A DNA stretch of 64,000 nucleotides from Perca fluviatilis (taxonomy: Eukaryota > Chordata > Actinopteri > Perciformes > Percidae), in contig NC_053126.1 of the NCBI RefSeq assembly GCF_010015445.1, positions 23,183,169 to 23,247,168 of the forward strand. Reading direction: 5' to 3'. Positions 47,944-61,926 of this stretch are shown here, piece by piece. The first letter of the stretch is position 1, and each line of letters starts with the position of its first letter. The translations under genes and the position numbers were made by a program. The notes below the pieces were generated by a model that saw only the letters and a list, made by a program, of their open reading frames with translations, was not told the DNA's origin and ran no database searches.

Positions 47944-50499
47944 TCAAAGCTTACAGTAAGAATTGCTGAGCAAGAGCTTGTTCTCCGAGAGGAGTCGGGC
48001 TGGCTGAAAGGGTTTAGTATGTGAAAAACATTCTCATAACATCTGGGATGAAGGGGCATTAAATGATCTTGACTTTTAAGACCTGACTAAATTTGATTCA
48101 ATACAACTCTGAATCTGGCACTTGGTATTAAGACTATTGATATATGACCATCTAATCTAAATCTGGGTTCAGATACTGGCCCAAACCTGGCCCGAGTGTT
48201 GCTTGTTGGATCTGCTTTTCAGCCCAAACTGGCCCAAGTCTGCACCCTCAATGACACATCCAAATGTGGCATTGACCCCCCTCTTTTGACGTGTCTGTAA
48301 TCTGGGATTTATGCATTGTCAACATTAAGTGTTTGGGAGTGTTTGCTGCAAAACAAATTACAGACTAGAAGTTCAATTTTAGAAGACAGAGATCCCAACA
48401 CTTGCCCAAATAATAACCAACAACTTCCAAAAAGTGACACTTATGGACCTTGTTAACTTTTGAAAGTCGTTGGTGGCTCCATTTCTTCTGGCACTATTAA
48501 AAGTATGCTATTTAGCTATTAGCATTTCCTGTTTGTGGTGTACCCATGGATTTACAGACAACTATTACTTTATTACTTTGACACTGAAGTAAACTTAAAA
48601 ACGGCATGATTCTCAGGCAGATTTGCAGGAAGAAGCATGTCTGAGTGTGCTAAAAAGCTGGCAGGATGGTGTCTTTACTCAGAGAACTAAGGTTACAATG
48701 TAAACACCCCCCCCCACACACACACACACACCTCCCCCGAAATTTAAAGAAAGTATTTATGGAGAAATTTATAGAGAAAATCAAGACTTAGAAGTTAATC
48801 GAAGACAGAGCTAATAGACAGTTCACTATCATTTGTTTTCCATTGGTTGAACAAGGCTGCAGTTTTGGCAACGATTCAGTTGCTGTGCAAAAACAATTCC
48901 ATTTAAAGTCTCCAATTAGTTAAATTGATTCCATGTAAAGCTCAGTAACCAGAGGCAACCGTCACAAATAGAAAAGGAGGTAATTTTGTCCTGAATATTT
49001 GGGTCAGTCATGCCTCGACTCTGAAAATAAAACTAAATATGAAACTAACAACTTAAACTATTGGCAAGAACTCACTTTGAGCCCAATAATCTTTTTGTTG
49101 TATTATTGCATTCATTCTTGTATTTTTATTCTTCTCAAAGTAATATTGACAGTGTGATGCATACAGTAGAGCATCAAGGTAAAGTGCTAGAGAGTAGCTG
49201 ATGTTGCATTGTATAATGCAGACCATTACCTGGGCCTACAGGAGCCACAGAGACTATCATGACTCACATTAGATTACAACAGGCTTCTTTCATTTTTCCC
49301 CAGGGCTGCATTCATCTTGTGGCAGTCACCAAATATTGACTTTAATGGTGACAAATGTGGTCTGCATTGTGCAACACTTTATAGTTTATATTGTGCTCTC
49401 CTGTATAAGGCCAGTTCATTACTGGAATTCATTATATGTGCAGGACAGACAGAGGGTAATGCTGCGAGAATTGAAATGCCCCAATTTACTTTTAACAATA
49501 TGCATGGCTCCCCTTAATCCCTCGCTATAGACCTCATCAGTGAAACGGATGGCTGGGAATATGCAACCCATGAATCTTTAACCACCGCCCGCTCCATTCG
49601 GTTGTTTTAAAACACCCCAGTTGTAGAAGTTGCTTTGCTGGCAGTGCTAAAATTCAAAGTAGAAGCCTGGGAGTTAATCCCCCATGTCTGCTCAGTCATC
49701 TGAGTCACCATGCAGCAGGTGAGATGATGCCATTCCAATCCTGATCACACGCAGGCCCTCACCACGCCTTTTTATAATCAGAACCTCCAGTTAGCGGGAT
49801 CCTGCGCTGTCTCATGCTGCTTTATGTAACTCCTGTCCCGTCTGCGTGGACAGGTTCGCCGTGCAGCGTGCTACACCCCGAGCCTCGAGTTCTGCCCTAC
49901 TTAAAGGGGTATTTTAAGAGTTCCCACACGGGTTCATTTGCCCTCGTCTCCTTCTCAAGTTCACCCTGTTTTCCTCCTGAAGCATCCTTTAATATCAGAC
50001 CGGAGAGAGGAGCCCAAGACTATTGTTACACCTTTGTCTTGTTGCAGTGAATAAAGCTGTGCATGGCAAATATTTAATGACATGTGTTTCTTGGTATACT
50101 GCGATAACTCTCATCCAAAAAGTAATTTAAAGCATATGTCTTAGAGCCCCTATGGGCTGATCGCATTGGTGAGGCTGTCCAACAGCGCCAGAACAACCAA
50201 TTGTGAACACTGCCATTACGTATGTTTTTTTTTTTATTTATTAATTACATTTACCTGAGTGATGCTGTAACTCAATTATTGTCATCAAAAGTTAGGAGGA
50301 GAATAATTTTAGTTTACGAACTCTTGTTAAAGCTAGTGCGCAACTATTTTATATTAATAAACGTTCGTTACATTAAAGCCATTGCCAAATGAGTTGATAC
50401 AAAGCTAATTAAGCCTATCAGCTCCAAACAAATGTCTCTGTTTTGCACAGTACGGCTATGTTTACAAAATGGTGTCTTCTGTACCACATCACACGAGAA

Positions 50500-50755
50500 G
50501 TGACAACTCTAAAGTCGACTAAAACAACTTTTAAACGAGCACATTCCACCAAAACAAGTTCCTTCCTCAGGCTATTTTGCAGCAGCACCGTGGCTCCATC
50601 TGGTGCTTAACGCCGCCCAAGACGATTGTGTCTTGGTTTAAAGAAATGACAATAAATCAGAGCATGTTTTTCTCCCATCCCGGAATGCTGTGTGGACTAG
50701 CCAGACCCTCCTCAGCAGCGCTGCGGAGGAAGTTCTGGCAATGCGAGAGTAGACC
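50500..50755. mobile_element. MITE fragment, same family as 11723-12030
   Basis: CCCAAGACGATTGTGTCTTG, CTCCCATCCCGGAATGCTG, GTGGACTAGCCAGACCCTCC and TTCTGGCAATGCGAGAGTAG form an ordered match to the family at 11723-12030, without the tandem duplication. GCCAGACCCTCCTC and AGGAAGTTCTGGC can pair as a hairpin. The left terminus was not identified. Confidence 0.65.
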
Positions 50756-52419
50756 ATTGACAGGGAATGAGAGTAGACAGAGATAACAACCTGTAGACTG
50801 GAAGGGTACAGGGAGACATTGTGGTTCATGGCCTTATATATGTGGTTTACTCTGTTATCTATATGTTTGTGATTATGTAAAGTTATGTTTGAAGACTATG
50901 AATAGGCACCTATTCACACTAACATTTAATACTTTCAGCGAAACATTGATTTAATGATGTGGCCCAGCAGCATCTCAGTTAATGTTTTTCCTCATATCAC
51001 CATTTTTATCTTTTGATGTGCTTCAGATGAATGCAATTTCAATAACGCTCCACTCAAACAGCACTGGGGTCTTTTAAATGGCTTTTGCGTGACTTTTTGC
51101 AGAAACTTAATTAGCAGGATCTGATTTGAAATGGTCTTTCCCGCTGCGCTGAGTTATTTGTGCTCCACTCCATGACCTGATGTGTTAACTTACGCTCCTT
51201 TTCTTAGACAGGCTTCTTCTTTCAAACGATGATCTCTAGTCTGACTTCATCCATCACGCTGGAGATGAATCATGGATTTGATATGAAATGTTTGCACTCA
51301 ATTGTTTTAATCTGCCAAGGTGATTATAGGTTTCTAGCTGTGTCAGCAGTAAAGGAGGCGCCCGGCAGTTCATAACGGAGGCTCATTACTTCACATACTC
51401 CTGATCAGCATTTCTGGGACGTTGGTGGAGACCTTTTGTAATTAAATGTCCTCCTCCTTCAATTATTTGAAGAGCTTCGATCTTGATGATTTGTCAACCA
51501 GATCGTTTTAAAGTTAATCTATGACCACTATCAACCTCTGCAATACTAATTACAACTTCTCTGACAGAGCCCACTGACATGAATATTTTACCAGGGTGGA
51601 AGAGTTAATTAACCGTTTATTGCACAGCAACAGATCCAACAACAATTTCAAGCGAAGAAAATAAATAATTTTACAAAGAAGAAGACTTGCAACATGAGAT
51701 CATTCCCTCATTTTTACACCATGCATGAGCATGCAAGAGCAGTCCTGTCTCCTTAAAATTACTTTTCCAAACCAAAATTCGACATTGACTCATGTCTTGA
51801 ATTACGTACGTAATAGTTACATATCAAACGTACTTATTTTATCCAAAAACCATGATCTTTTGCTAAACATAACCAAGTAATTTTGTTTCAATTCACAATG
51901 TTAACCACACTGCGACCATTTCACAACGTGTCGCTGGTACGAGGATGTTTTGTAACAAATATTTTTGTATGATATTTTTTTAGGCGACATGGTGGGCAAA
52001 AGATCTGTAGGATTTACCAGTGTATCTGCAATTTGTGAGGGACAATCATGTATGAAATGTGACACTTCCACCATTTGCAATCTGCCTACAAACAGCGAAA
52101 CACAGCTCCAGGGCAAAAGTATACAAAAGTATATGGACAGGGTTTTTTATTAATACTTTTGGTTGTATAGTTTATCTTTATGGCTGAAATAGAGCACCGT
52201 ACTTCTCACTCATAGCACTGCACATCATTGCTGAGCAGTTGAAAATGCAAGACTTTGGCAGGGATTCATTACTAGTTTTGATACTTATTTACGGCCTATA
52301 TATTTTGTTTTGTGGTGCAGCACATCGGTACCTCTTGTCCAATTTCAAAACACTATCTTCAGCTGCTCTTTGCTATCCTCCAAAGCTCCTGTTTTGACAT
52401 CATGTTTCCTTGTCAGGAG

Positions 52420-53325
52420 CAGTGTTGGGAGTAACGCAATTACAGTGATGTATTCCTTTTTGCTGTAACACAGTAATATAACGTATTACTAATTCAATTT
52501 CGGTAATATTATACCTGTTACAATCTCAGTAACGCGAGTTACAACGCATTTTAACGCAACATTTAGTGGTGGTTTGTTTTTTAAGAATTCACAAACACCG
52601 CGAAACATTTCTTCACAGGAAAAAAAAAAAAAGTGTGAGTATAATTTCCGGTTGCTGTATTCGATGGTTGAGATGACTGCAGAGCCAGATACATTTGCGA
52701 GATGGACATTATTTTTAGTTATAGTTATTGCTCTGCGTTGAAGCGAGCTGTCCCGTCACTGTTCCCGTGGTCAGAGCCAGAACCAAGAGATGGTACGGAC
52801 AACATCTGTGTCCCAACAGGTGACGGTACGTCAACGTGGACAGCAGTGTGTCCGAGCTGCTGACAGAAACATGTCGGGAATTAATGTTTAGGCTGGCTAC
52901 ACGTAATATCATTGCATTTTATCAGCAGTGGAAAGTACCTATGCCATACTTCAATACTGTAAGGTACTTTTATTGAATATTTTAATTTTCTCCTACTTGC
53001 CTATTATACATTTTACTTCTTTATTTGTATAGCTTTAGTTAATTTGCATATTCATATTAATTATAAAAAATATTATAAATAATTAATGATGTATCGAAGT
53101 GGATAAAGATGAGACTTTGTTGATCCCGTGGTGAAATTCACAAGCTTCCTGCCAAGTCAAACTTCCGCTGTTATTTTGGTGAAAGTAACTCAAAAGTAAT
53201 ACAAAAGTAGTGTAAAGCACTACAATTCAGAGACAGTAATATTGGAATATAACGAATTACTCTCAAATGACAGTAACTAGTAATCTATAATGTATTACAT
53301 TTTGGAAGTAACTTGCCCAACACTG
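52420..53325. mobile_element. hAT-like non-autonomous transposon with perfect 8-bp duplication
   Basis: The 906-bp insert starts CAGTGTTGGGAGTAACGCAA and ends GGAAGTAACTTGCCCAACACTG (last bases given from the right end as AACTTGCCCAACACTG). GTCAGGAG is present exactly on both sides (52412-52419 and 53326-53333), a non-repetitive 8-bp target duplication that is diagnostic for hAT. Subterminal words such as GTAATATAACGTATTAC and CAGTAATATTGGAATATAAC recur. No transposase ORF remains. A LINE-like tail (TTTGTTGATCCCGTGGTGAA) lies inside at about 53114. Confidence 0.92.
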
Positions 53326-54567
53326 GTCAGGAGCAACAGCCGACACAGACAGCAGCCCCGAATCACTCCATGTATTCCAGTCATGCAACGCCCCCTAGGA
53401 TTTCATCTCCAAGCAGTCATAACCCCTGCAAACCCAAAGACAGATGTGTCTGGCACCCAAAATGAACAGACACAGCAAGAGGTGGAAAAAACGAGCCACT
53501 CTGAGGGCTTGTTAGTGCATCACTCTGTCTTGTGAGAAATGCCTGGATGTTTTTTGTTTCAGTAGTCGCAGAGGTGTTTGTTTTTTAACTCCCTTGTACC
53601 CCGGTTCCTCCAGCATTTTCATCTCTCACTTTTGGCTAGGTTCAGTATTTATTTAGTTTTCATCTATCAGGTCTTAGAAGTGCAATTTCCTGTTTTTTTG
53701 TCACTTCAACATATATAAAGTGCTGTCTGTGTGATCGTCACGGTGTATTAGCCACAGGCCCGTATTTGCAGTAAGCACTGTGCATCCGTGCCTCAGTTAA
53801 TGCAATCTCCTTTCACACTGAATAATAGGTTAAAAAAGAAGATGCACATGAAAGGTGACGCAGCCTCTTCCTGGGTCTAATTAAAACGCGAGATGTTTGG
53901 TTAGAGGGGCAGAAAAGAGTGAGAGACATGAAAGCTAAAATCAAAATGGGACTGGTGGAGGCTCACTGACAGCAGGAGTCTTTAGATGGAAGACACGAGG
54001 TAGCAGGAAGTTCATTTGCTCCACCGTGCGAGACACTTGAAGGCACAACGCGTCTCTGAACAAATCAATCTCACAAGTTGTTGTTTGATTTCTCCTCTTC
54101 ATCTCCAACTGTAAATTAACACCCTAAGGTCTCCCAGTGTACATTCTCTACATACAGAGGAATGCAAATCACAAGTAGCTGTTTTCTTTATTTTAACTTT
54201 TTTCTCTCTTTTATTGTGCAAGCTTTTGTTAAGATGTGAGGTTTCTTTCGATACCAGCAGGATGCCTGATCCCGGGCATTAATAGCAGGATCTATCAAGA
54301 GTGTTCCTCTGGCTTTTTAAGGCTGAAACTTTGCTTCAATGAGAGAAAGAAAGCAGCATTTCTAAGGCTAGAGGAGTAAAGGTAGCATGACTTCCTCTGA
54401 TTCTCCACTGGGCGCTTCTGTGCTGCGTTCCGGTTTTGTTCTGTCCTCCGCCACGCGCCATACCACACCAGGAGCGTCACAGAAGTGGCTTGCCTGCAGA
54501 CTCGCAGATTTGATTGTCTCTAGTACTTTACTGAACAATCTCTAGTCTCTAGTACTTTACAGAAGAA

Positions 54568-54607
<40 letters not shown>

Positions 54608-54624
54608 TATTATTATTATTTATT
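54568..54624. repeat. (ATT)n microsatellite
   Basis: About 57 bases of ATT with one interruption. The poly-Asn ORF on the minus strand is an artefact. Confidence 0.96.
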
Positions 54625-56808
54625 AAGCTAGTATCTATTCCTACAATCCTACATTCCTTCTCTTTTCTGGTGTTGTCCTTATATCGTCGTATTAGGTTTT
54701 TCAACCTCAGAGATGAATCTCCCATTGTCCGTGGTGATGTAGAGGACACATAAACAATATTGGGGGTGTAAACTGACTGGATGCTCTCGCTGTTTCACTT
54801 CCTGCCCGGCTGAGGGGCTTCTGGGACGAGCTGTGGCGCGGCTGGTGGAATATCAACCATATCAAGCATTGACTTAAATGGCAGCGATTGCTTGCGGGGG
54901 TTCGCGGCACCCTCCGGAACCTTGCGCAGACGCACCCGGTGGAAAATAGGGGTTAGTAATGGTGTTTACAAATGTCAGCACAGCAGGAGGTGTAAATGTT
55001 GGAGCTAAAAATGGAAATGGGAATCATAGTTTTGTTTTCATGTTTTAGCAATTTTGTCTAAGGCCAGAAAATCCAAAGCAGTCTACAGGTCTTAAGGTAA
55101 TGCTTCCTTCTGAGGTGAAAAAGTGGACGTTTGATAATCAATTAATCTCATTCATCGCGAAACAATGCTTAACATTTATTGCCTCTAGCTTCTCAGCTTT
55201 GAGTATTTGCTGCTTTTCTTTTTTTCATGTTCTTTGAATATCTTTCAGTTTTGGACGGTTGGTAGGACAGATATTCAATTTGAAAATGTCTCATTGTGCT
55301 CTGGGACACATTGTTTCACTAAGACTCAACTTTTTGGACTAATCTATTATCCCAAAAAAATAATACTTAACACATTTGTCAATGATAATTTGTTGACATC
55401 ATTAGGCATGAAAGTTCATTTTTTATCTTGTGAATAGTAGTTTGACTCAGTCTCATCTCAACGTCCACTCACTAGCTTTCAACTTCTCCATCAATCTGCA
55501 TGACAACTTTGCAAACTCCAAGACTGAGGTTGAATGGTTCTGAGCTATGTCAACGTGGAACTGATATAATTGGCTATCTGACACAGTGACTAGAGGTCTG
55601 TGCAAGCCTGTTTTAAGTCTGCTCCCATTCACCAGGTAGTATGTTTGTGAGGTGGAAGAGGGGAAATACTTAAAACGAGACTTCACACATTTAAAGAAAT
55701 GTACAGCATTTCTGAAAAAGCATGTGTATCAGGAAAAAGAAAAGGCTACCTAATGATGAAAGAACACTGCAACACAATGTAATTTATTTTTTCTCAATCC
55801 CACATACACCATCCTGCTGCCAGAATTACTCACCAGAGCACCAAACTTGGACTATTCCACCATGGAAAATAGTCCCCAACAAATGCATAATTTTCTTCTT
55901 TTTGAGTAATGTTTCGGTGAACAGCTGTTTTAGGAAAATACTTGATTTTTGTGTTGTTTTTTTAACATGTGATTTACATCTTCAGTAGGAACCAATGGGC
56001 TTTGGCCTGAATGTTAAAGACACAGTAGAGACAAACACATTGTTGGTTTTCATGGGATTTATTGACAAAAAATATGATATTGCTTTTTCTTTAATTAGAA
56101 TAACTTTTAGGTTTCTGTGTGTCCACAATGGTAGTATACATAAAAAGACACTGTGGTAGACAGCAAAGCCCACTTTTACAATTTCTGCAACATGACTGCA
56201 ACACTAATGTCTCTACAAAAACAAACATATTCTATCCGAATAACCAGAAAGATACTATATTTAGATAACAACTACATGTAGTGGCTTTAACTCCTATCCC
56301 ACTGCGCCCATTGTTTAAGTGTCAACATGTAGGTTTAGGATATAAGATGTGGCTTTTCAAAACCTCTCTATCATGGAACAGGTTTGCGTTTTCACTCTTT
56401 CTTGTCGTTCATCATCATCCCCTCTTTGATGTTGCTTAGGTCAGAAAATGCCTTGCATCCCTTGGGAGGGTTGCATCCATCCTCTACTATCACCTGTGTT
56501 TCTCCTCTTTGTTTGGCAGTGGGGGATTTATTCACCTGTGCGTGTGACACACCACCTATTCTACCCTTATCTGTTCACTGACCTCTTCTTTTTGTACAAA
56601 CCAGACACCTCTTCAAAAGCTGCCATACAAAAGCCCCACAATCCCTTCACTGTTTCATACACATTCATTCTCTTTCAGTCCTCTCTTTCATGTCCAGCCT
56701 CTCACCTTATCTCCCCATTGTTTCCTTTGAATCAGAAAGGTTGCCATCAGTTAGGAAGCAACTATTCAGATATTTTTTTTTTGTATTCCTTCTGTAAGTT
56801 TGAAAGTT

Positions 56809-56865
56809 TATTGATGGCCCCTTGAGATGAACCATCTCGTTTTCAAGGGGGTCCAACATGAAACA
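56809..56865. mobile_element. Retroelement-like 3' end hairpin beside a microsatellite
   Basis: GCCCCTTGAGATGAACCATC and TCGTTTTCAAGGGGGTCC form a hairpin that I have seen next to ACAT repeats in fish genomes, as the tail of a truncated retroelement. Nothing coding is present upstream. Confidence 0.4.
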
Positions 56866-56884
56866 AGCAATACAACAGACAAAT

Positions 56885-57125
56885 TCATATACATACATAG
56901 AAACATGTATACATGCATACATACTGTACATACATACACACAGTAACATACACACACACATACATAGATACATACACACAGATACATACATACATACATA
57001 GATACATACATACACACACACATACATACATCCATCCATCCATCCATCCATACATACATACATACATGCATTCATTCATACATAGATATATACACACATA
57101 GATACATATACACATAGATACATTC
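56885..57125. repeat. Compound (ACAT)/(ACAC)/(CATC) microsatellite
   Basis: The segment consists almost only of CATA, CACA, GATACATA and CCATCCAT units over 240 bases. The Tyr/Val/Cys/Met-rich ORFs on both strands are artefacts of it. Confidence 0.95.
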
Positions 57126-58909
57126 ACATACATAATGTCCCCAAAATATTGTCTCACTTGTTTTTTATCGAAATAAATCCTTCTCTCCTGTCGTGATAAT
57201 CTGATCTCCCCTCACTTCTTTACCGCCAGACTACATTAAACAACACAGCATCAGATCAGGCTTCATTTCTTTCATATCTTCAACACACACCTGCCTTAAG
57301 TCAACATAATGTTTTCAAGCAGAAGATTGTGCAGGAGAAAAAACATTTTTAACAGTAAATTCTCCATGTCGCAGCAGGTAAGTTGCCTTTTAACAATACT
57401 CTTCCCGGCTGTTGTATAATTAGTGGTCTGTCCGCAGTCAGGACAATGGGAGCTCCGGGGAGACAACCAAACTGTGGCCACACAGCGAGTGCAGAAAGAC
57501 CTCGCTGAGAAGCAAGTCAATGCTTCTGAAAAGAACTGCTGTGTTGTTTCTTTTCACTGCGAATGTTTGGTTGTTGTTAATTGTATACTGTATATGTGTC
57601 ACCTTTAGTAGTGGGAAGACAACAAGGTGCTGGTGTACAAACACTGGTGGAAAAAAGGCATGTAGGTAATGGCATCGTAATGAGAGTTTACGCCATTCAT
57701 ACGCTGCCGGTGTGTGTTGCTGTAAGGCTGCTGTTATATTGATCCACAAAACATTTAATTTGTGGAAAGTTTTGTTTGGGTTCAACTCACGAAAATGTGG
57801 ACCTGAGATGTGAATTGGTGAAACTGGATGTACTTACAAGTCTTGTCAAGTTTTGACTCTTACAATCCCAGATGAATAACAACTAAACACGGTGACAAAA
57901 AGGCCTTGCATTGCTTTGCTACCTTGAGGATTTAATAAGTTGGCCTTTGAAAGGAATGTAAACACACTTTGGAGGAAAACTGCTCATTTAATTTCAAAGA
58001 TCTAAATTCACAGACCTGAAAGACCTCAAGGTTCATGTATTGTCATTCTACAACACAGGTGCACAACAAAATGCAAGTTGTAGTCCTTTTTCTGCTTCAA
58101 AAGGAAAATAAATGAACAGAACAACACAGTTTTGTATGGTCTAGTACTGGGAATGCGTCTTGACTTGCAGTTTGCTTATAAGACTGATTTGACATGGATT
58201 TTCTTTGCTGAAAGAAAAAAATGATTCTTGTTGCTGTCGGTGCCCATTTGAATTAATTTTATACGTTTCCAGGGATAGCATCAAAGTCTTGATTCCATTG
58301 GCCCTAACCCTAACCATGTGAGGACAACAGTGAATCTTATGTCAGTTCCAAATATTTTGGCCTGACAGAACGTCTCTGTCCATCAAAACAGACAGGAATA
58401 CAAAAGATGGACACATAATCGGCTCTGTGAGCAAACAGACACTCCTCAACAAGTACAAATAGACTAAACAAGCACACAAAAGGTGTCACCAGTGCAGCAG
58501 TGACGCTACTGTGGAAGGTAATTAGACTAGGGGAAAGCATATGAACACTGAGAACAGCATGGGGCGAAGGACTGACCTCTGGGGGACAGCAGGTGTCCAC
58601 GTCCTGTTAGAGCAGTGTTACTGGAACCAATGGAGGATGACATCCAAGCCAGTTCATCACAAGTGAGGAGAAGGTCATTACTGCTTAAACTAGGACAGCG
58701 TCTGCTCTTTTTTTCAGATGTTTAGTCCCAATAAGTTTAGCTTGCCCTCAGAAAAATGACAGCATTGGTTTAAAACCTTAAAACATGTATTTTATTGGCG
58801 AGCAGCATCACATTGTCTCTGAACAAAATCCAGGTGATGATTACATTTCTTTACACATCATATTTGGGAAAACATTTTAATATATACCCATAATGTCTAG
58901 GAGATGGTC

Positions 58910-59215
58910 CCTGTGTTCCAACACCCATACTACCATACTATTTAGTATGCCAGAGAAATATTTAGTATGTCCCAATAAATAGTATGTCAAATGTAGAAAT
59001 ACTAGGATGTCCTACTGCATCTGGTCTGATTTTGCAGTACGCAAGCCAGCATGCTTTTCCGGCTATGCTGACCCACAATCCTTTGCATATTGCAATTGTA
59101 TGCATGCTGCATTGTGTACTTTTTAAGGGCAGCTGCAGTGCATACTAAAAGTAAAAAGAAAAGAAAAAGTATGCAATTTGGAACTCAGCCTTCGTACCGT
59201 TACATGTGGCACTAC
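58910..59215. mobile_element. 'TTTAGTATGTCCCAATAAATAG'-type fish MITE
   Basis: CCATACTATTTAGTATGCCA, TTAGTATGTCCCAATAAATA, GACCCACAATCCTTTGCATA and AAGTATGCAATTTGGAACTC occur in the order known for a fish Harbinger-type MITE. The ends (TGTGTTCCAACACCCATACT and AATTTGGAACTCAGCC) are weakly inverted. Confidence 0.6.
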
Positions 59216-61414
59216 TTGAAACGTCACAGTGCCACTTGAGACAAGGAGTACGAGTGAAAGTCCCCAAGTGTGTCAGGATTATTACAGCATGTCAGAGGAG
59301 ATAGAGGCTCAGTGTGACCTGGGGGGGGTCAAACCTCCAGCCAGACACCTTTTGGTGAACACTTTGCACCTGCAGTCCACCAGCAAGCTGCAGGCCTGTT
59401 ACCAGTTCAAAAGAACCCTGAGGCTATTTGGGCTTGAAGCCAACGTTTTAATAAGCAGCCTGACTGTGTACTTGTTGAGGCGCAACCTGACTAGAGGGTA
59501 TGTTTGAAACGGGCTACACAGGGTGAGCAAATGTTCTTAAAACCTTCACCAAGGGGCTTCAGGCAGGCAGGGCCAATACAAAAATTAAAAAGCACAGCAG
59601 GGAGAAGGAACAGACACTTATCTTACTGTATCTTAAATTTATGAATACACAATCAAGATCTTGTTGCTAGCTGTTATGAAAATGGAATTTGTGGCATCTA
59701 TTTAAAAAGGTCCTCCTGTCTTGGAAACCATTTGGGTTTGTCTTGACATTTCCAAAAAAGTCCCACTGCGCTCCCATTTTAAGTGCTGGCATTATCATTG
59801 GAGTGTTCATTTGAGATTCTTATGAAGGCTGTGGGTATTGTGGATGACAGCAGCTAATCAATTACACCCGCGGCCCTTCAAGTACTGTGCGACGCTGCTG
59901 TCGCTCTATCTCTGTTCCTGTAAAAAAAATGGCCTTGCTCCGTCTCTTTATGAAATTGTGTTAATCTTAAGTCTACGAATAATGAACACCATTAGAATGC
60001 ACTAGTGGCGTCTCTCAACACGTACCGCCTCACAGTGTTCAGCCATCGTTAATTAGCATCATTATCCCCGAATGTTTACTTGTGGCGACTGATCATTTAA
60101 TTAGGGAAGTTCAGATGGAGGATCCAAATATTATGGATGTATTATCACAAGATCAGTGGCAAACTCCTGCAGCGGCTTAAGGAAGCTTAACTCTGTAGGA
60201 CAAGTATCAATCACATTTATATGTAAATAGATGTAATTATCTGTTCTAATCATCACACATTACTCATGAGGCAGGGTAGAGAAGGGCGCTTGTTGCTTAG
60301 ATTTTGTGAAAATGGCAGAAGTGTGAAGGAGACAAAGCCACTCAAAGGCATTCAGCACCGAGCAAAGAAATGCTCCAATGATGGAAAGGGCTAAAAAATA
60401 AACACCCACTTACTCAAAAGCCTCCCAGTAAAGCATTCTCTGAGAAGTCACTAAACAGCAAGCCACAGATGCTAGTTCTTTTCTGTTTTCCTCCAGCATC
60501 ATCAAGGTTAGGTAAGCCTGCTTTGGAAAAAAGAAAGCCAACACATCTGCAGAGAAAATCTCCTGCTAGGATTTCATAATACTCACAGACTTGGCTGCAG
60601 CTTCTAATATCGTGTTTCCATTCTTTTCTCATCCACCCATGTCACTGATCTTCATGCACTGCAAAGACACCACCCTACCAAGTCTTTTTGTCTGTAATTT
60701 GAGGCCTTTAGAATCAATTTTCTTAAACCCAGTTGGCAGACACATTACATTTGGTGTTATTAAGACTTATTTTGTTATTGCTTGAAAGTATCTTTAATAT
60801 TTTGTGTGAATTTCCATTTGTCAAAAAAACAACATGTAAACCAATGTGAGACAAATGAAATATACAGAGAAAATAATCGTGAGCATTTCTGCAGTCCTGT
60901 TTTTTTTCGACTTGTCTTAAGTTTAGTTTTTTTGTGGTTCGTTATTCAATCCTGCTTCAACATTGGATTAAGTTGATTTCTATTGGAAACAGTTTAACAT
61001 ATTCTTACTACTCTGGCAGATGTTTTTTTTCTGTTGCCCAATTAATAGTTATAGGATTCAATTCTAAACACAGTGTCTGACACCTCTCAGAAAACTTGAC
61101 CACAATATGTAAGACCTTCTCCAAACTGCCAGGAATAAAATGCTGGGAGAGAGATACTGAAACCTTTTTACTATTATTTTGTTGTGCTAAAACAGTGTTC
61201 CTCAATTTACAGCCTCGCGAGAGAGTGCTGGGTGGCCGGCCAATTATTTTGTAATTCACGTAAAAATAAATTGATTCACGCTGGGATAAGATGGAGATTT
61301 TTCACAGTGTGTATTTGAAAAACACATCCTGGCTTTCTTTCCTTGCTCATCCTGTGGCCTTCAGGCTCTGTAGAGCTCAAGAGTTTGTCTGCAGGCATTT
61401 CGTACTTCTGTTAA

Positions 61415-61926
61415 AGGTCCCATGGCATGAATTCACTTTATGAGTTTTTTTTTAACATTATTATGCGTTCCCCCAGCCTGCCTAATGGTCCCCCAGTGGC
61501 TAGAAATGGCGAACCTTGGGTATCCTGCTCTGCCTTTGAGAAAATGAAAGCTCAGATGGGCCGATCTGGAATCTTGCTCCTTATGAGGTCATAAGGAGCA
61601 AGGTTACCTCCCCTTTCTCTGCTTTGCCCACCCAGAGAATTTGGCCCACCCATGAGAAAGAGAGAGACATCACGGCTTTCAAAACGAGCAAAGTGGCAGT
61701 TGGTCAAGGTCACACCCCCACCCTCCACCTTGCCCCCCCCCCTCTCCTCCTCAATAGCTAGAGACACAGAAATGGCACAAAATAAGGAAAGCTGATTGTG
61801 GGACTGGCTCTAGTGGCTGTAATTCTGCATCAAGGCTGAATTTTGGGAAAGAGACTTCAGATACAGTATTAGGAGACCACTAAGGCCTATATAAAAGCAT
61901 CCAAAGAGCACCGTGTCATGGGACCT
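61415..61926. mobile_element. TTAA-flanked MITE (AGGTCCCATG ends)
   Basis: The 512-bp element starts AGGTCCCATGGCATGAATTC and ends GTGTCATGGGACCT. TTAA sits outside both ends (61411-61414, 61927-61930). The internal text (CCCCCAGCCTGCCTAATGGT, GAAAATGAAAGCTCAGATGG, TGGCAGTTGGTCAAGGTCAC) is little decayed from a very common teleost repeat. It carries a perfect 14-bp-arm hairpin at 61573-61602. It has no transposase. Confidence 0.88.

Noticed and set aside
49814..50050. ORF ending near TTGCAGTGAATAAAG considered as a terminal exon with poly-A signal
   Set aside because: The frame has no Shisa6 tail resemblance and no upstream acceptor in phase 1.
54707..54910. GC-richer patch considered as an exon
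   Set aside because: No flanking splice sites in a matching phase and no family resemblance.
56707..57157. Overlapping Cys/Tyr/Met/Val-rich ORFs on the minus strand
   Set aside because: They are produced by the ACAT/CATC compound repeat.
59229..59507. 92-codon plus-strand ORF with a protein-like composition
   Set aside because: It matches no family that I know, lies next to a MITE and has no supporting splice context or start region.
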